A stretch of 64,000 bases of DNA from Dysgonomonas gadei ATCC BAA-286 (GTDB lineage Bacteria > Bacteroidota > Bacteroidia > Bacteroidales > Dysgonomonadaceae): positions 149,904 through 213,903 of the forward strand of contig NZ_GL891984.1 in NCBI RefSeq assembly GCF_000213555.1, given 5' to 3'. How positions within the stretch are numbered: the first letter of the stretch is position 1; every line of letters starts with the position of its first letter. The position numbers and the translations under genes were made by a program. A model generated the notes under the pieces. It was not told where the DNA came from. It did not search any database and saw only the letters and a list, made by a program, of their open reading frames with translations. Below are positions 27,027 through 36,477 of the stretch, piece by piece.

Positions 27027-28958
27027 ATGAAAAAATTAATTTTTATTATTTTCGGATTTTTACTTGTTTTTTCTGCTTATTCGCAAAATAAGAAAAATGC
27101 AGGTGGCATTACCTTGATCAGTGAATTGGAGCAGTTATACAATCTTGCATTATTGCCACAATACCGGACCGGTATAATTGAACAAGAATCAAGTTATGAC
27201 CGTACGGGGAATAATGATGATGGTTTTTCGGGAAAATATTCCTATCTACGCAAGGAAAACGGGAATCTGGTTTTAGCCGATTACAAGGGACCCGGCGTTA
27301 TAAATCGTATTTGGACGCCCACACCGACTACAGATACAATACAATTCTATATTGATGGCGAAAAAACGCCACGTATCAGTATTCCTTTTATAGACTTATT
27401 TTCAGGAAAGATCTTTCCTTTTGTTAATCCTGTTTGCGGAAATGAAATAGGAGGGTACTATTGTTATGTACCTATTCAATTTACAAAATCATGTAAAATA
27501 GTATTTTGCGGTGAAAAGATCATGTTTCATCAGATACAATACCGTCCTTATCCGGAGAATACGCAAACAGAGTCTTTCAATATGATATGGAATACAGAGC
27601 AAAAAGAGGCTCTGAACACGGCTTGTAATTCTTGGCTCCGTCAAGTTAAACCTTTAACTAACTTGGACAAAGCAGAGCAGTTGGTAGAGACAAAGGAATT
27701 TTTTATTGCTCCGGGAGAAACTTTTCCTTTTTTCTCAGCCAATGAAGGAGGACGTATATCTGGTATTGAATTGGATTTTGGCCCGGCTCTGGAAGGTAAA
27801 TATAAAGATATTATATTGAAGGCGCAGTGGGATGATGATGAGTCCCCTGCCATTTACAGTCCCGCCGCCGATTTCTTTGGCTACGCATACGGAAAGCCAG
27901 CCATGCAAAGTCTTTTACTGGGCTCTTTTCAGTCAATCAACTATTCATATATCCCTATGCCGTACAGTAAAAAAGCGAGGCTGAGCCTTGTATATGAAAA
28001 AAGGCAGGATATAAATCAATCGAAGGTAGAAGTAAAAGCCAGGGTATTTTATACAAAGGACGCGCAGAACCCCGAAAAAGAAGGTCGCCTGTATAGTATC
28101 TGGCGCCGGGAGATCAACCCAAAGGAATTCGAACCCTATTTATTCGCAGACATCAAAGATCGGGGGCATTATATAGGGATCATACATATTGCTCAGGCCT
28201 TACGCCCGGGTATGACTCTGTTTTTCGAAGGAGATGATTCTACTGTGGTCGATAGTAAATTGAGGATGCATGGTACAGGGTCGGAAGATTACTACAATGG
28301 AGGGTGGTATGCTTTACTCGATAGATGGGATCGGGGTGTGAGTTTGCCTATACATGGCTCTCTCGATTATTCCTTGCCAATGTCACGCACCGGAGGATAT
28401 CGCTTTTTTATAACGGATAAGGTTACATTCGATAAGAACCTTCTGGTTACGATCGAACATGGACCTGAGCAAAACAGATTTCCTGTCGATTATACATCTC
28501 TGGCATTCTATTACGGATCAAAACCTGTTGAGTGTAGTATGTTACCGACCGAAGAACTGCGTACAGTCTATGAGCCTTCTACACATATTTTTTATCCACA
28601 GTTAATGAATCTGTCGATTGGTCATGGACTGAAAGTTGAAAACAAAGATCGTTTGATTGCCGATACAGAAAATGAAGGTATGGTGCGCATTATGCTCGAT
28701 GAAGTGCCAGAAGGTGTCTATAAAATTAAGCTGACCTATTATAAAACTCCCGATGGAGGGGCTTTTGAAGTCTGGAACAGGCAAAAGCAGATAAAATCGT
28801 GGGAAGATGTGTACAGTAAGACTGAAGAAAAAATGGAGAATGCAGAGTTAGGGATATTCACCCTCACCAGACATACAAATTCTATTTCAATTAAAGTGAA
28901 AAAAACAGAGAAGGGATCGAAATTTCACTTCGATATTCTGACCCTTGAGAAACAATAA
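27027..28958 (+). CDS. GH172 (DUF2961) hydrolase with long insertion and C-terminal domain, 643 residues
   Basis: A secreted protein with a signal peptide (about 1-20, FSAYSQNKK). The two DUF2961 jelly-rolls are spread over about 25-520: YKGPGVINRIWTP near 90-102, a second DDDESPAIYSPAADFFGYAYG motif near 270-290, and a catalytic pair in FFEGDD (Glu401) and GTGSEDYY (Glu420), 19 residues apart. Roughly 120 extra residues at the C-terminus (about 525-643) form a beta-rich module that may bind carbohydrate. It is about 240-260 residues longer than the two other GH172 proteins here and clearly diverged from them. That suggests a different linkage or branch specificity within D-arabinan. The fucI-type gene follows 28 bases later. 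Confidence 0.88.
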   Translation: MKKLIFIIFGFLLVFSAYSQNKKNAGGITLISELEQLYNLALLPQYRTGIIEQESSYDRTGNNDDGFSGKYSYLRKENGNLVLADYKGPGVINRIWTPTPTTDTIQFYIDGEKTPRISIPFIDLFSGKIFPFVNPVCGNEIGGYYCYVPIQFTKSCKIVFCGEKIMFHQIQYRPYPENTQTESFNMIWNTEQKEALNTACNSWLRQVKPLTNLDKAEQLVETKEFFIAPGETFPFFSANEGGRISGIELDFGPALEGKYKDIILKAQWDDDESPAIYSPAADFFGYAYGKPAMQSLLLGSFQSINYSYIPMPYSKKARLSLVYEKRQDINQSKVEVKARVFYTKDAQNPEKEGRLYSIWRREINPKEFEPYLFADIKDRGHYIGIIHIAQALRPGMTLFFEGDDSTVVDSKLRMHGTGSEDYYNGGWYALLDRWDRGVSLPIHGSLDYSLPMSRTGGYRFFITDKVTFDKNLLVTIEHGPEQNRFPVDYTSLAFYYGSKPVECSMLPTEELRTVYEPSTHIFYPQLMNLSIGHGLKVENKDRLIADTENEGMVRIMLDEVPEGVYKIKLTYYKTPDGGAFEVWNRQKQIKSWEDVYSKTEEKMENAELGIFTLTRHTNSISIKVKKTEKGSKFHFDILTLEKQ

Positions 28959-28986
28959 AGAAAAAGTAATATTAAAAAAGTAAAAA

Positions 28987-30762
28987 ATGAAAAAAACGAA
29001 CTATCCAAAAATTGGGATTCGCCCTATTATTGATGGGCGCAGGAGAGGTATCCGTGAGTCTTTAGAAGATACAGTGATGAATATGGCAAAAAGGGTTGCT
29101 GAATTTTATAGCACGAATCTTCGCTATCCAGATGGATCACCTGTGCAATGCATTATCGCGGATACATGTATCGGCGGTGTTAAAGAAGCGGCTGACTGTG
29201 CAGAGAAATTTGAAAGGGAAAATGTTGGAGTTTCCCTCTCCGTAACAGCATGCTGGTGTTATGGATCAGAAACAATAGATATGAACCCTTTGATACCAAA
29301 AGCAATATGGGGCTTTAACGGCACTGAGCGTCCGGGTGCCGTATATCTGGCTGCTGCTCTTGCCGCACATACGCAAAAAGGCCTCCCTACTTTCGGAATT
29401 TACGGACGCGATGTTCAGGATATGGGTGATCCAGTAATACCTGAAGATGTTCAGGAAAAATTGTTACGTTTTGCCAAAGCAGGCCTTGCAGTAGCCATCA
29501 TGCGGGGGAAATCTTATTTGGCTATCGGATCTGTCTCGATGGGGATAGGTGGATCTATCGTAAACCCTGATTTTCTTCAGGAATATCTGGGTATGCGTAC
29601 CGAATATGTAGATTGTTCCGAAGTGCTTCGGAGGATTCAGCAGGAGATATATGATAAAGATGAATTTGAAAAAGCACTGGCCTGGACCAAGAAAAACTGT
29701 GTTGTGAATGAATTACCGGATCATAATCCTGAAACAATCCGGCGTTCACGTGAGCAGAAAGACCAAGACTGGGAATTTGTAGTGAAGATGACTTTAATCA
29801 TGCGCGATCTGATGATAGGCAATGATAAGTTATGGGATATGGGATTTGGAGAAGAAGCAATGGGGCACAACGCTATTGCCGGAGGATTCCAGGGACAGCG
29901 CCAGTGGACAGATTTTCTTCCGAACGGTGATTTTTCTGAAGCAATTCTTAATACATCTTTTGACTGGAATGGCATACGGGAACCTTTTACATTTGCGACA
30001 GAGGATGATCATCTGAACGGGATATCAATGTTATTTGGTAAATTATTAACAAATACGGCTCAGATATTTGCAGATGTAAGAACATATTGGAGTCCTGCAG
30101 CTCTGGAAAGGGTTACAGGCTGGAAACCGGACGGCCTGTTGGAGAATGGGGCTATCCACCTCATCAATTCCGGAGCATGTACTTTGGATGCTACAGGAGA
30201 GCAAACCAAATATGGTAAACCTGTAATGAAACCTTTCTGGGAAATAGACGAAGAGGAAGTAAACGCTATGCTTAAAGCGACAAAGTGGGGGCCTTCTTCC
30301 TTAGAATATTTCCGTGGAGGTGGTTATTCTTCCAAGCTTTTGTCAAAAGCCGGAATGCCTGTTACAATGTGCCGCATTAATCTGGTGAAAGGACAAGGGC
30401 CTGTTATTCAGATAGCAGAAGGATGGACAGCTACATTCCCGGAAGAAATATTTAATGTTATTGATCAGCGTACAGATAAAACCTGGCCGTCTACATTCTT
30501 TGTGCCCAGACTTACCGGACAAGGCCATTTTAAAGATGTGTACTCTGTTATGAATTATTGGGGAGCCAATCATGGAGCTATCAGTTACGGGCATATCGGA
30601 GCAGATCTGATTTCACTTGCTTCCATGTGTTCTATCCCTGTCTGTATGCATAATGTGGATGAGGATAAGATATTCCGTCCATCGGCATGGAGTGCCTTTG
30701 GTTCTGATCCCGAGGGTTCTGATTATAGGGCATGTAATACATATGGCCCGATCTATAAATAG
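28987..30762 (+). CDS. fucI: L-fucose/D-arabinose isomerase
   Basis: At 591 residues this is the length of E. coli FucI, and it is highly similar throughout (PKIGIRPIIDGRRRGIRESLE, TACWCYGSETIDM, KAIWGFNGTERPGAVYLAAALAAHTQKG). The manganese ligands and catalytic residues are present: Glu339 (ATEDDHLNG), Asp363 (FADVRTYW) and His529 (WGANHGAI), matching Glu337, Asp361 and His528 of E. coli. The enzyme is cytoplasmic and converts L-fucose to L-fuculose, and equally D-arabinose to D-ribulose. With a ribulokinase and D-arabinan hydrolases nearby and no fuculokinase or aldolase, D-arabinose is the likely physiological substrate. It is the last gene of the GH116 operon, before a strong terminator. 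Confidence 0.96.
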   Translation: MKKTNYPKIGIRPIIDGRRRGIRESLEDTVMNMAKRVAEFYSTNLRYPDGSPVQCIIADTCIGGVKEAADCAEKFERENVGVSLSVTACWCYGSETIDMNPLIPKAIWGFNGTERPGAVYLAAALAAHTQKGLPTFGIYGRDVQDMGDPVIPEDVQEKLLRFAKAGLAVAIMRGKSYLAIGSVSMGIGGSIVNPDFLQEYLGMRTEYVDCSEVLRRIQQEIYDKDEFEKALAWTKKNCVVNELPDHNPETIRRSREQKDQDWEFVVKMTLIMRDLMIGNDKLWDMGFGEEAMGHNAIAGGFQGQRQWTDFLPNGDFSEAILNTSFDWNGIREPFTFATEDDHLNGISMLFGKLLTNTAQIFADVRTYWSPAALERVTGWKPDGLLENGAIHLINSGACTLDATGEQTKYGKPVMKPFWEIDEEEVNAMLKATKWGPSSLEYFRGGGYSSKLLSKAGMPVTMCRINLVKGQGPVIQIAEGWTATFPEEIFNVIDQRTDKTWPSTFFVPRLTGQGHFKDVYSVMNYWGANHGAISYGHIGADLISLASMCSIPVCMHNVDEDKIFRPSAWSAFGSDPEGSDYRACNTYGPIYK

Positions 30763-30775
30763 AAGGTTGATATAA

Positions 30776-30811
30776 AAACAGGAAGAGTTTTGTCCTAAAC
30801 TCTTCCTGTTT
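30776..30811 (+). terminator. Strong rho-independent-type terminator after the isomerase gene
   Basis: A 15-bp perfect stem (30776-30790 with 30797-30811) with a 6-base loop begins 14 bases after the stop codon and ends in a short T-run. It closes the GH116-to-isomerase operon and separates it from the SusC/SusD genes 59 bases later. Confidence 0.85.
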
Positions 30812-30869
30812 ATAATCTTTAAAATCAATAATAAGATTTTTTACACTGTTTCACCTTAAACTAAAAATT

Positions 30870-33800
30870 ATGAAAAAGGAACTGCTATGTAATCTCAGAA
30901 TTATATTGTTTCTAAAACTATGGAAAAACATGTATCGAAAGACACTTATTCTAATGCTTATGATTTTCGCATCAGTTGGCCTGTTTGCGGTAAATGGTAC
31001 TGATGAAACATCCCCAAAAAGAATAGTTACAGGTACAGTATTTGAAATTGAAACCGGAGAGACTCTCCCCGGAGTGAGTGTCTTTATTAAGAACACACAA
31101 AAAGGTACAATGACTGATACTAATGGAAAGTATACATTGGAAGTAGATTCAGAAAGTGCTATTCTTGTTTTTAACTTTATTGGAAAAAAAACGATTGAAG
31201 TTGTAGTCGGGAATCAGAGCACGATTAATGTAAATATGGAAAACGATGCTACCATGTTACAAGAAGTGATTTATACCGGTTATATGACCCAGAAGAAGGC
31301 CGATCTGACGGGATCACTATCTATTGCCAATGCTGCCGATTTAGCAAAAAATCCGTCAGCAAATGCAATGAAATCACTGCAAGGGAAGCTTTCAGGAGTA
31401 TATATTACTACTAACGGAGGTGACCCGGCAGAGGGAGTTAATATACAAATCAGGGGGCTTTCGTCTTTGTCGGGAGGGATTAAACCGTTGATAGTATTAG
31501 ATGGAATGCCTACCGAAAACCTGAATCTTCGTGATATAAATTCAGGGGACATTGAGTCTATTCAAGTCCTGAAGGATGCGGCTTCTGCAAGTATATACGG
31601 AGCCAGGGCTTCGGGAGGAGTCGTGTTGGTTCAGACTAAAAAGGGAGTAGCCGGAACAACCAAGGTTGAATATAATGGAAGTGTTTCTTTTAATACCGTA
31701 TTGAATAAGCCGAAACTGATGAATGCTGAACAATACGGGATTGCGACTTTCAGAGCACAGGCATATGACGAAGAGATATATGGGATGGCGATGTCATTAC
31801 CATCTACCTACGATTTCACGTGGCATAGAGATGCTAACGGAAGAGCTATACTGGATGCGGCACGACCGGCTGAATGGCTTAACGCCGACAAAACGGTAAG
31901 AGGCTCTGATACGAATTGGATGGATGAGGTTCTCAGGACAGCAATAATGACTAATCATCAATTAACGGTTTCCAGTGGATCGGATAAATCGAGAAGTTTA
32001 TTCTCGTTAGGTTATTATGATAATCAGGGAACACAAATTCATACATATTTCAGGCAATACTCGATACGTGTCAATACTGAATATAACCTGATAAATAACC
32101 GGTTGAAGCTGGGAGAAAATCTTGCTGTATCCTATTTGCAGTACAGAGATGGCAACGAGATGCGCTGGGCTATGATTATGCCTCCGGCGGTTCCTGTTTA
32201 TGACGTCAATGGAGGATGGGCAGGAGCAGCTGGTTTTGATGACTTTACAAACCCTGTACGTGTATTGACAAATAATAAAGACAATACTAATAATTATGTA
32301 AAAGTGATAGGGAATGTTTTTCTGGACCTTGATATTTGGAAGGGGATATCTGCCCGCACACAGTTTGGTGTCGATTACGGGAATGCATATAACAGGACTC
32401 TGGATCGTGCCTGGTCCGAAAACGGAGGCCGGAATAGTGACGGCGAAAACTATGTAGGAAGCAGCCAGTCTCATCCGCTTAGTTATGTTTGGACTAATAC
32501 TATGTCATATAATATGAATAAAGGGAAACATAGTCTTGATGCCGTATTTGGAGTAGAGTTGACAAGGTTTGTACAAGAAGGGTTTTCGGCGAGAAGAGAA
32601 GGGGTTTATCTTGAAGACCGTGACTTCGCTCACTTAGGAATAACTACCGGCTCAAAATATTCTCTTGGAAGTTCTGCCGATGAGTATACATATTTCTCCG
32701 TATTTGGAAAAGCCAATTACGTTTATGACACAAAGTATCTGTTTTCAGCCACATTGCGTCGGGATGGTTCTTCACTTTTCGGTGCAAATAATCGATATGC
32801 TACATTCCCGGCATTCTCGGCAGGATGGCGAATCAATAACGAACCTTTTATGGCGGACTTTAACTTTATATCTGATCTTAAGTTGCGTGCCAGCTGGGGT
32901 GCAAACGGTAGTGTACAAGGTTTACCCAGAGGTTATACATCCACTCCGTTCACAACCGATTATTTCGGGACATCTTATCCTATAGAAGGAAACGAGACCG
33001 GACCTTTATATTCGGGTTATAGGAGAACCTGGTTGGGTAATCCCAATCTTAAATGGGAAACGACAACACAAACCGATTTGGCTGTGGATTTCGGATTCCT
33101 TGATCAACGGATAAACGGCTCGTTAGGATATTATTATAAGAGGACATCAGATATATTAGTTCAAACACCTTACATTGCAGCCATGGGTGAAGGTGGCGAA
33201 CCTTGGATTAATGGTGCTGATATGAATAATAAAGGGATAGAATTTTCCATTAGTTACAGCAATGATCCTAAATCTGCATTTCAGTACACTATCTCGGCCA
33301 ATATAGGAACCTATAAAACAAAGATCATAGATCTTCCGCAAGATGTAATTAATAAATATCCTGGCGATGGAGTTCTTGACCTTGTTACCGGAAGAACACC
33401 TAATATCCTTTACGGCTTAGTTGCTGATGGTATATTTAAGACACAGGAGGAAGTCGATAACCATGCCGAACAGAAAGGAAAGGCTGTAGGTCGTATTCGC
33501 TACAAAGATCTCGATGGAAATGGAGTAGTAGACGAAGTATATGACAGAACATATATCGGAGTTACAGATCCCGATTTCTTCGGAGGGATTACATTTGACC
33601 TTAAGTACCGCAATTTTGATATGAATATATTCTTCCAGGGCGTTTATGGCAATAAAGTAAATAATATCTGGAAACAAGAATCCGACTTATGGAATATAAC
33701 TGTACCGGCTCATAAAAATCATCCTGAGAGAATCTTAGGTGCCTGGTCTTTCGATAACCCTAATTCAGATATCCCTGCTATATCTAATTCGACACAAAAT

Positions 33801-34064
33801 GCAGAACACCGTTTCTCGAGCTATTTTGTAGAGGATGGGTCTTACCTCAAACTAAGGAATATAGAACTAGGGTATACGCTCCCAAAGAAAATATCAGGTA
33901 AGATGTTGATGCAGAACCTAAGAATATATACTTCGGCACGAAATGTCTTAACCCTTAAGAAAGGGTGGGGTAAAGATAAATATACAAGTTTCGATCCGGA
34001 GATGCCTGGTTATGGTTATTTGACTCCATTCTCATTAACATTTGGACTTAATGTTACATTCTAA
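30870..34064 (+). CDS. SusC/RagA-family TonB-dependent transporter, first pair of the D-arabinan cluster
   Basis: A 1064-residue SusC. The start at 30870 has the A-rich leader common in this phylum, but Met21 (30930) gives a cleaner signal peptide (MYRKTLILMLMIFASVGLFAV) and may be the real start. A carboxypeptidase-regulatory-like domain (TGTVFEIETGETLPGVSVF, about 53-130) is followed by the plug (TQKKADLTGSLS, SLQGKLSGVYI, IQIRGLSSL, IESIQVLKDAASASIYGARASGGVV). The barrel ends in LTFGLNVTF. Its SusD follows 12 bases later. It should import D-arabino-oligosaccharides made at the surface by the endo-acting GH183 enzymes. Confidence 0.95.
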   Translation: MKKELLCNLRIILFLKLWKNMYRKTLILMLMIFASVGLFAVNGTDETSPKRIVTGTVFEIETGETLPGVSVFIKNTQKGTMTDTNGKYTLEVDSESAILVFNFIGKKTIEVVVGNQSTINVNMENDATMLQEVIYTGYMTQKKADLTGSLSIANAADLAKNPSANAMKSLQGKLSGVYITTNGGDPAEGVNIQIRGLSSLSGGIKPLIVLDGMPTENLNLRDINSGDIESIQVLKDAASASIYGARASGGVVLVQTKKGVAGTTKVEYNGSVSFNTVLNKPKLMNAEQYGIATFRAQAYDEEIYGMAMSLPSTYDFTWHRDANGRAILDAARPAEWLNADKTVRGSDTNWMDEVLRTAIMTNHQLTVSSGSDKSRSLFSLGYYDNQGTQIHTYFRQYSIRVNTEYNLINNRLKLGENLAVSYLQYRDGNEMRWAMIMPPAVPVYDVNGGWAGAAGFDDFTNPVRVLTNNKDNTNNYVKVIGNVFLDLDIWKGISARTQFGVDYGNAYNRTLDRAWSENGGRNSDGENYVGSSQSHPLSYVWTNTMSYNMNKGKHSLDAVFGVELTRFVQEGFSARREGVYLEDRDFAHLGITTGSKYSLGSSADEYTYFSVFGKANYVYDTKYLFSATLRRDGSSLFGANNRYATFPAFSAGWRINNEPFMADFNFISDLKLRASWGANGSVQGLPRGYTSTPFTTDYFGTSYPIEGNETGPLYSGYRRTWLGNPNLKWETTTQTDLAVDFGFLDQRINGSLGYYYKRTSDILVQTPYIAAMGEGGEPWINGADMNNKGIEFSISYSNDPKSAFQYTISANIGTYKTKIIDLPQDVINKYPGDGVLDLVTGRTPNILYGLVADGIFKTQEEVDNHAEQKGKAVGRIRYKDLDGNGVVDEVYDRTYIGVTDPDFFGGITFDLKYRNFDMNIFFQGVYGNKVNNIWKQESDLWNITVPAHKNHPERILGAWSFDNPNSDIPAISNSTQNAEHRFSSYFVEDGSYLKLRNIELGYTLPKKISGKMLMQNLRIYTSARNVLTLKKGWGKDKYTSFDPEMPGYGYLTPFSLTFGLNVTF

Positions 34065-34076
34065 ATCTTAGTATCT

Positions 34077-35834
34077 ATGAAAAAGTTTAAATTAATAATA
34101 TTCGTTTTGGCCTTCTTTTTTACGGCAAATAGTTGTTCCGATTTTTTAGATGTCGCTCCTAAACAAGTATTAGATGAATCGTTGCTTACGAAACCTGAAG
34201 ATATGGAAGGCTTTGTAACGGCAGCATATGCAAGAATGACAGATATACCGTCGTGGGATTCACCTTTTGCCCCCTGGTGGTCGGGTTCATTACGTTCCGA
34301 CGATTCTTATAAAGGTGGAGGAGGTACATGGGATGGAGATGGCTGGCATTTTATGGAAACCTTTGTCGGCCTAACTCCAAATGGATGGCCTCTCGATTAT
34401 CCATGGTATGTATCATATCAGGTAATACAGAGATGTAATACTGCTTTGCAAAGACTGGAAACAATCACAGAAGATGAATTTCCCGCCAAGAATGCCAGAA
34501 TGGGAGAAATGAAGTTTATACGGACTTTTACGCTTTATCGTATTAAGCTGTTTTGGAAATATGTGCCTTATATTGATGAAACGGTTGTTGGAACTTCCTC
34601 TGCTTTTGAATCGGTACCGAACAGGGAAAAAGATATGCCAAACGATCTGTACTTGTGGGAAAAACTGTTGAACGATTTTAAAGACGCGGAAAACCTTCTG
34701 CCCGAAAGCCAGATGGATAAAGGGCGCATAACAAAGAATGCAGCAACGGCAATGGTTGCCCGGGTATTGCTTTCTATGGCTTATGAGCAGGATGAAAGAC
34801 ACCGTGTAACAACCATCAATAAAGACAGATTAACAGAAGCTCTGGTGTATCTCAATAAGTTGACCGAGCAGGAAGGTAAAGCCGTTGGATTGTGCAATGA
34901 TTTTGGCGATAATTTTGATATCGCTTTTGATAATAATACGAAAGAATCTATATGGGAAATACAATATTCGATCGATGACGGTAGCTCTACCGGAGGCAAA
35001 ATAAACAGAAGCGAAGGATTGAATCATCCATGGCAATGGGCCGGATTTCAGTGCTGTGGTTTTCACCATGTGAGTTATACAATGGGAAATGCTTTCAAAA
35101 CCGGAGCAGACGGATTGCCAATGTTCGATACTTACAATGTCGGTAGCTATGCTGATGGGGATAGCGAATTTTTCGGTAAAAATACATTCGACCCTCGTTT
35201 TAGTCATACAGCGGCTGTTCCCGGACAACCCTATAAATATGACCCATTTTTGATCTTCGAACAAAAAGCGATTCGTAACCCGGCTGAATATGGATATCTG
35301 AAATCAATAAAGGAACTGGTACATCCTAATTGTAATTGCTTGTTGTATGACGGCTGGCAGTTCAATTCGATGAATAAACGGATGATTCGTTACGATGAAG
35401 TATTGCTATGGAAAGCCGAAGCTCTCATACAGTTGGATAGATGGGATGAAGCCTTGCCATTAATCAACAAAATTCGGGAGCGTGCGGCAAAAAGTACTAT
35501 CCGTTTGAGGAAAGCAGATGGCTCACCCATATTGAATTACAAATGTGAAACATATAAGCCCGGAACCAATTGTACTTGGACAAAAGATTTTGCGATGAAA
35601 GCATTACAATGGGAGAACCGTTTGGAAATGGCTTGTGAAGGGCGCCGGTTCTTCGATTTGCAGCGGTGGGGGATTTTGGAAAAAACGATGAATGATTATT
35701 TTGCTGTTGAGAAAAATAGATTTTCCTGGATGGATAATGCGCGCTTTACAGCGGGTAGAGATGAGTATTTCCCAATTCCATTACCTCAAATGAAATGGGC
35801 GAAAGGTAATTATACACAGAATCCGGGGTATTAA
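34077..35834 (+). CDS. SusD/RagB-family glycan-binding lipoprotein, partner of the preceding SusC
   Basis: The 585-residue protein has a lipobox (FFFTANSCSDFLDVAPKQ, Cys at about 20). The DVAPKQVLDESLLTKPEDMEGFVTAAY segment is typical of mature SusD. Helices with RTFTLYRIKLFWKYVPYID follow, and then the conserved C-terminal block (RYDEVLLWKAEALIQLDRWDEALPLINKIRERA, NRLEMACEGRRFFDLQRWG, NYTQNPGY). Many Trp residues in the middle (WDSPFAPWWSGS, HPWQWAGFQCCGFHH) probably line the glycan site. It follows its SusC by 12 bases and is followed by a small lipoprotein. Confidence 0.95.
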   Translation: MKKFKLIIFVLAFFFTANSCSDFLDVAPKQVLDESLLTKPEDMEGFVTAAYARMTDIPSWDSPFAPWWSGSLRSDDSYKGGGGTWDGDGWHFMETFVGLTPNGWPLDYPWYVSYQVIQRCNTALQRLETITEDEFPAKNARMGEMKFIRTFTLYRIKLFWKYVPYIDETVVGTSSAFESVPNREKDMPNDLYLWEKLLNDFKDAENLLPESQMDKGRITKNAATAMVARVLLSMAYEQDERHRVTTINKDRLTEALVYLNKLTEQEGKAVGLCNDFGDNFDIAFDNNTKESIWEIQYSIDDGSSTGGKINRSEGLNHPWQWAGFQCCGFHHVSYTMGNAFKTGADGLPMFDTYNVGSYADGDSEFFGKNTFDPRFSHTAAVPGQPYKYDPFLIFEQKAIRNPAEYGYLKSIKELVHPNCNCLLYDGWQFNSMNKRMIRYDEVLLWKAEALIQLDRWDEALPLINKIRERAAKSTIRLRKADGSPILNYKCETYKPGTNCTWTKDFAMKALQWENRLEMACEGRRFFDLQRWGILEKTMNDYFAVEKNRFSWMDNARFTAGRDEYFPIPLPQMKWAKGNYTQNPGY

Positions 35835-35856
35835 TATTGAATATAAAGATATAATT

Positions 35857-36267
35857 ATGAAAAATATAGCTAGAATGCTGATCATAGCACTTACCATTGT
35901 TTCATTTACAAGTTGTTATGATAGAGATGTCATTGATTATAAAGAATTCGATCATTCTTTACCTGAGATTGAAAATTTGAGTTATACAAAGCAGAATAAT
36001 CTTGTCAAATTATCATGGCAGATTCCTGCAAATATATCGGATGATTTCAGACGGCCATTGGAAGTCAGTATCCAGGTAGTAGAGAATAATATTTACAGAG
36101 AAATAGTTATAGTCGAAAATGAAGGAACATCTCGTGATATAACAATCGATACAAGCAAAAAATATCGGTTTGTTGTGAAACTACTGGGTTATCTGACCAA
36201 CGAAGCAAAAGAAGAGGGTAAAACAGACAGGGTTTATTCGGAAGGGCAGGTTATTCATATTGAATGA
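35857..36267 (+). CDS. Small FnIII-like lipoprotein (DUF4945-like) after SusD
   Basis: The 136-residue protein has a lipobox (IVSFTSCYDRD, Cys at about 20). One beta-sandwich domain of about 100 residues follows; the pattern PEIENLSYTKQNNLVKLSWQIP is fibronectin-III-like. Small proteins of this type directly after susD, with the CYDRDVID-like mature start, are known as DUF4945 as far as I recall. It probably sits on the cell surface and either assists glycan binding or packs against the SusCD complex. It begins 22 bases after the SusD stop and is followed by a terminator-like hairpin. Confidence 0.75.
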   Translation: MKNIARMLIIALTIVSFTSCYDRDVIDYKEFDHSLPEIENLSYTKQNNLVKLSWQIPANISDDFRRPLEVSIQVVENNIYREIVIVENEGTSRDITIDTSKKYRFVVKLLGYLTNEAKEEGKTDRVYSEGQVIHIE

Positions 36268-36276
36268 GTGTATAGG

Positions 36277-36320
36277 AATACCTGAGGATTTGATGATTCT
36301 ATCGGGTATTGGTCTTTTTC
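36277..36320 (+). terminator. Stem-loop terminator after the small lipoprotein gene
   Basis: aatacctga (36277-36285) pairs with tcgggtatt (36302-36310), 9 bp with one G-U, followed by ggtctttttct. It starts ten bases after the stop codon and ends the first SusCD sub-operon. Confidence 0.6.
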
Positions 36321-36436
36321 TGTGTAAGACTTGCTTATAGAATATGAATTCTAGTCTGAGACCTGAAAAGCAAAATCTAAGAAACGAAATTTACCAATAT
36401 CCGGTACGATAAAAAATGATCTTATTAAATATTATA

Positions 36437-36477
36437 TATGAGACACTTATGCTAAAATTAACATTATTATGAGACAC
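36437..36477 (+). repeat. 10-base direct repeat at the second susC start, with a five-codon leader frame
   Basis: tatgagacac occurs at 36437-36446 and again at 36468-36477, where it contains the susC start codon. The first copy opens a frame that stops after five codons (MRHLC). It may be a chance or slippage duplication, or a decoy start that affects translation. Confidence 0.4.
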
